Assembly (NCBI GenBank): GCA_023411035.1
Contig: JAEYPE010000205.1
Coordinates: 1 to 7,578, forward strand
From: Pseudomonadota bacterium
Lineage (GTDB): Bacteria; Pseudomonadota; Alphaproteobacteria; Azospirillales; Azospirillaceae
Direction: 5' to 3'
DNA length: 7,578 bases
Under the pieces are notes generated by a model, which saw nothing but the letters and a program-made list of their open reading frames with translations, had not been told where the DNA came from and made no database searches. Below are positions 5,862 through 7,578 of this stretch, one piece after another; position 1 is the stretch's first letter; each line of letters starts with the position of its first letter. A program made the position numbers and the translations under genes.

Positions 5862-7578
5862 GGAAGATCTGGGTATCGACCTCCACCACCAGGATCTGGC
5901 GGACCACACCAGCTACGCCAGCGATCCCGGTGCCGACACGTCGCACCTGACGATCAGTGAGACCGCCGACTCCACCGTCGATCCCTTCGCGGCACCGGCT
6001 TCCCTCCTCCAGGCTCAAGCCCTCCAGACCACCGCGCAGCCGCTGGCTCTGGCCGATGCCGCCGCGACCGCCGACAGCGCTACGAAGATCGTCATCAACG
6101 CCGCCGGCAACGTGGCGGGCGGCGTCTCCCCGCACTTCAAGGTGCTGGTGGACGGCAAGGTGATCGGCGAAGGCTCCGCCGGCACCGACGCCAAGGACTT
6201 TACCTTCAACGCCAACGTGACGGCGGATCAGGCCCACAAGATCCAGATCCAGTACGACAACGACGGCTTCGCGAACGGTCAGGACCGCAACCTGATCGTC
6301 AACAAGATCACCATCAACGGCCACGCGCTCGACGCGACCGACCCGTCCGTGACCTATGACAAGGGCGCGCTGGACGACAGGGATGTGGTGAAGGGCCAGT
6401 CCGGCATGTGGTGGAACGGCACGCTGGTCGTCGCCGCTCCGAAGGAGTTCTTCCCGGCCGCCACCGCCGAGGCGGGCACCGGTTCCACGAAGATCGTCGT
6501 CAACGCCGCCGGCAACGTGGCGGGCGGAGTCTCTCCGCACTTCAAGGTGCTGGTGGACGGCAAGGTGATCGGCGAGGGCTCCGCCGGCACCGACGCCAAG
6601 GACTACAGCTTCACCGCCGACATCGCCGCCGGTCAGGCCCACAAGGTCCAGATCCAGTACGACAACGACGGTGTCGTGAACGGCCAGGACCGCAACCTGA
6701 TCGTCAACACGATCACCATCAACGGCAACGCCGTCAATCCGAGCGATGCCTCCGTCACCTACGACAAGGGCGCGCTGGACGACAAGGACGTGGTCAAGGG
6801 CCAGTCCGGCATGTGGTGGAACGGCACGCTGGCCGTCGCCGCCCCGAAGGAGTTCTTCCCCTCCACCACCACGACGCCGACCACGCCCACCGCTCCGACG
6901 ACCCCGGCAGATCCAACGAATCCGAGCGGCGGCACCTCGGACTATCCGGCCACCCCGGCCTCGCAGGTCTTCTACATCGACGCGACGCACGGCAACGACA
7001 GCAACTCCGGCCATGACCCGAACCAGGCCTGGAAGTCGCTGGACAAGGTGAACTCCACCACCTTCGCCGCCGGCTCGCTGATCCTGTTCGAACGCGGCGA
7101 GACCTGGACCGACAGCCTGCTGGTTTCCACCTCCGGCACCTCCGACAAGCCGATCATCTACGGCGCCTACGGCACCGGCGACGACCCGGTGATCAAGGCC
7201 GCCAGCGGGTCCAGCTACGCCGTCAGCCTGAACAACAAGGACAACATCACGTTCGACAACCTGACGATAACGGGTTCGAACGACACCGGCCTGCTGCTCA
7301 ACGGCGGAGCCGACAACGTGAAGGTCACCAACTCCCAGATCCTGGACAACCGCGGTTCGGGCATCGTGGTGAGCGGCACGTCGCACAACCTGCGCATCGA
7401 CCACTCCACGATCGACGGCAACGGCGGTTACGGCATCGTCCACTACTCCTACGACAACGCCGACCAGTACATCACCAACAGCGTCATCAGCGACAACGGC
7501 TGGCGGACCGATGGTGTGTACTCGGGCTGGAACGGCCGCATCCTGAGCGGCGAGATCGCGAACAACACGATCTTCAAC
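5860..7578 (+). CDS. Carbohydrate-binding beta-helix protein with two CBM60-like modules (partial, 3' end outside window)
   Basis: The first 573 codons are visible with no stop. Residues 1-74 are Ala/Asp-rich, with no hydrophobic signal peptide. Residues 75-199 and 210-334 are two copies of a Ca-dependent carbohydrate-binding (xylan-binding, CBM60-like) module with HFKVLVDGKVIGEG, IQYDNDG..NGQDRNL, TYDKGALDD and GQSGMWWNGTL. A Thr/Pro linker follows (about 335-367). From VFYIDATHGNDSNSG (370-384) a right-handed parallel beta-helix runs to the edge, with repeats such as NITFDNLTITGSNDTGLLL and NLRIDHSTIDGNGGYGIV. The protein probably binds extracellular polysaccharide. An epimerase or lyase role is possible for the helix, but no catalytic site can be named. 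With no Sec signal, type I secretion through a C-terminal signal is plausible but lies outside the window. AAGGAAGAGAG (5841-5851) is the ribosome site. ATG 5860 is chosen; in-frame GTG 5851 (AGGA 5 nt upstream) and ATG 5788 are alternatives. Confidence 0.88.
   Translation, partial: MEDLGIDLHHQDLADHTSYASDPGADTSHLTISETADSTVDPFAAPASLLQAQALQTTAQPLALADAAATADSATKIVINAAGNVAGGVSPHFKVLVDGKVIGEGSAGTDAKDFTFNANVTADQAHKIQIQYDNDGFANGQDRNLIVNKITINGHALDATDPSVTYDKGALDDRDVVKGQSGMWWNGTLVVAAPKEFFPAATAEAGTGSTKIVVNAAGNVAGGVSPHFKVLVDGKVIGEGSAGTDAKDYSFTADIAAGQAHKVQIQYDNDGVVNGQDRNLIVNTITINGNAVNPSDASVTYDKGALDDKDVVKGQSGMWWNGTLAVAAPKEFFPSTTTTPTTPTAPTTPADPTNPSGGTSDYPATPASQVFYIDATHGNDSNSGHDPNQAWKSLDKVNSTTFAAGSLILFERGETWTDSLLVSTSGTSDKPIIYGAYGTGDDPVIKAASGSSYAVSLNNKDNITFDNLTITGSNDTGLLLNGGADNVKVTNSQILDNRGSGIVVSGTSHNLRIDHSTIDGNGGYGIVHYSYDNADQYITNSVISDNGWRTDGVYSGWNGRILSGEIANNTIFN
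6082..6456 (+). repeat. CBM60-like module, copy 1 (125 codons)
   Basis: This is the first of two in-frame direct repeats within the beta-helix protein, from TKIVINAAG to APKEFFP. The copies are the same length, have a 405-bp period with a 10-codon linker, and are identical at 105 of 125 residues. Confidence 0.9.
6487..6861 (+). repeat. CBM60-like module, copy 2 (125 codons)
   Basis: This is the second copy, from TKIVVNAAG to APKEFFP. The stretch 6502-6603 differs from 6097-6198 at only three bases, all silent. Amino-acid differences cluster in unit residues 40-50 and 81-89, which are probably exposed loops. Confidence 0.9.

Noticed and set aside
4959..5909. Extension of the ProC frame to a 616-residue protein starting at 5909
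   Set aside because: The extension runs antisense across the whole Lrp-type gene and the divergent promoter, and encodes nothing recognisable.
5770..7443. 557-codon minus-strand frame over the leader and beta-helix gene
   Set aside because: It is a low-complexity Val/Gly/Arg/Asp translation whose repeats simply mirror the CBM60-like modules; the plus-strand frame gives recognisable domains and is open to the end of the window.

Overview
The window is GC-rich with strong third-position G/C bias. Its gene set (a PutA without a DNA-binding domain, an Lrp/AsnC regulator beside it, and a large non-Sec surface-type protein with Ca-dependent carbohydrate-binding repeats) fits an alphaproteobacterium, most likely Azospirillum or a relative in the Rhodospirillales. 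The genus is an inference from protein style, not from a marker gene.

Layout. At the left edge a small hypothetical gene (15-203, +) converges on the end of a long minus-strand unit. That unit is a proline-metabolism block: a pyrroline-5-carboxylate reductase (ProC-like, 4059-4958, -) followed after about 68 bp by a bifunctional proline dehydrogenase / P5C dehydrogenase (PutA, 256-3990, -). Divergent from it is an Lrp/AsnC-family regulator (5127-5588, +), separated by an AT-rich intergenic stretch. This stretch holds a plausible promoter and a 25-bp imperfect dyad over the regulator's -10 region. PutA lacks the N-terminal ribbon-helix-helix of the autorepressing enterobacterial protein, so the adjacent Lrp-type protein is the obvious candidate for the proline-responsive (PutR-like) regulator.

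The right quarter is a separate locus. After an AT-rich segment comes a leader of about 125 nt with many nested complementary segments: a GAAA-capped hairpin, two longer-range helices, and an outer 8-bp perfect helix that includes the first two bases of the start codon. It precedes a large gene (5860 to beyond 7578, +). This gene encodes two near-identical 125-residue Ca-dependent carbohydrate-binding (CBM60-like) modules, a Thr/Pro linker and a right-handed parallel beta-helix. The protein lacks an obvious Sec signal peptide and is cut by the window edge. The leader is the most interesting element: its layout suggests a cis-regulatory RNA, possibly related to c-di-GMP-I riboswitches, controlling an extracellular-matrix type protein. 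It does not match that consensus cleanly.

Most of the long open frames opposite putA, proC and the beta-helix gene are antisense artefacts of high GC and are not annotated.
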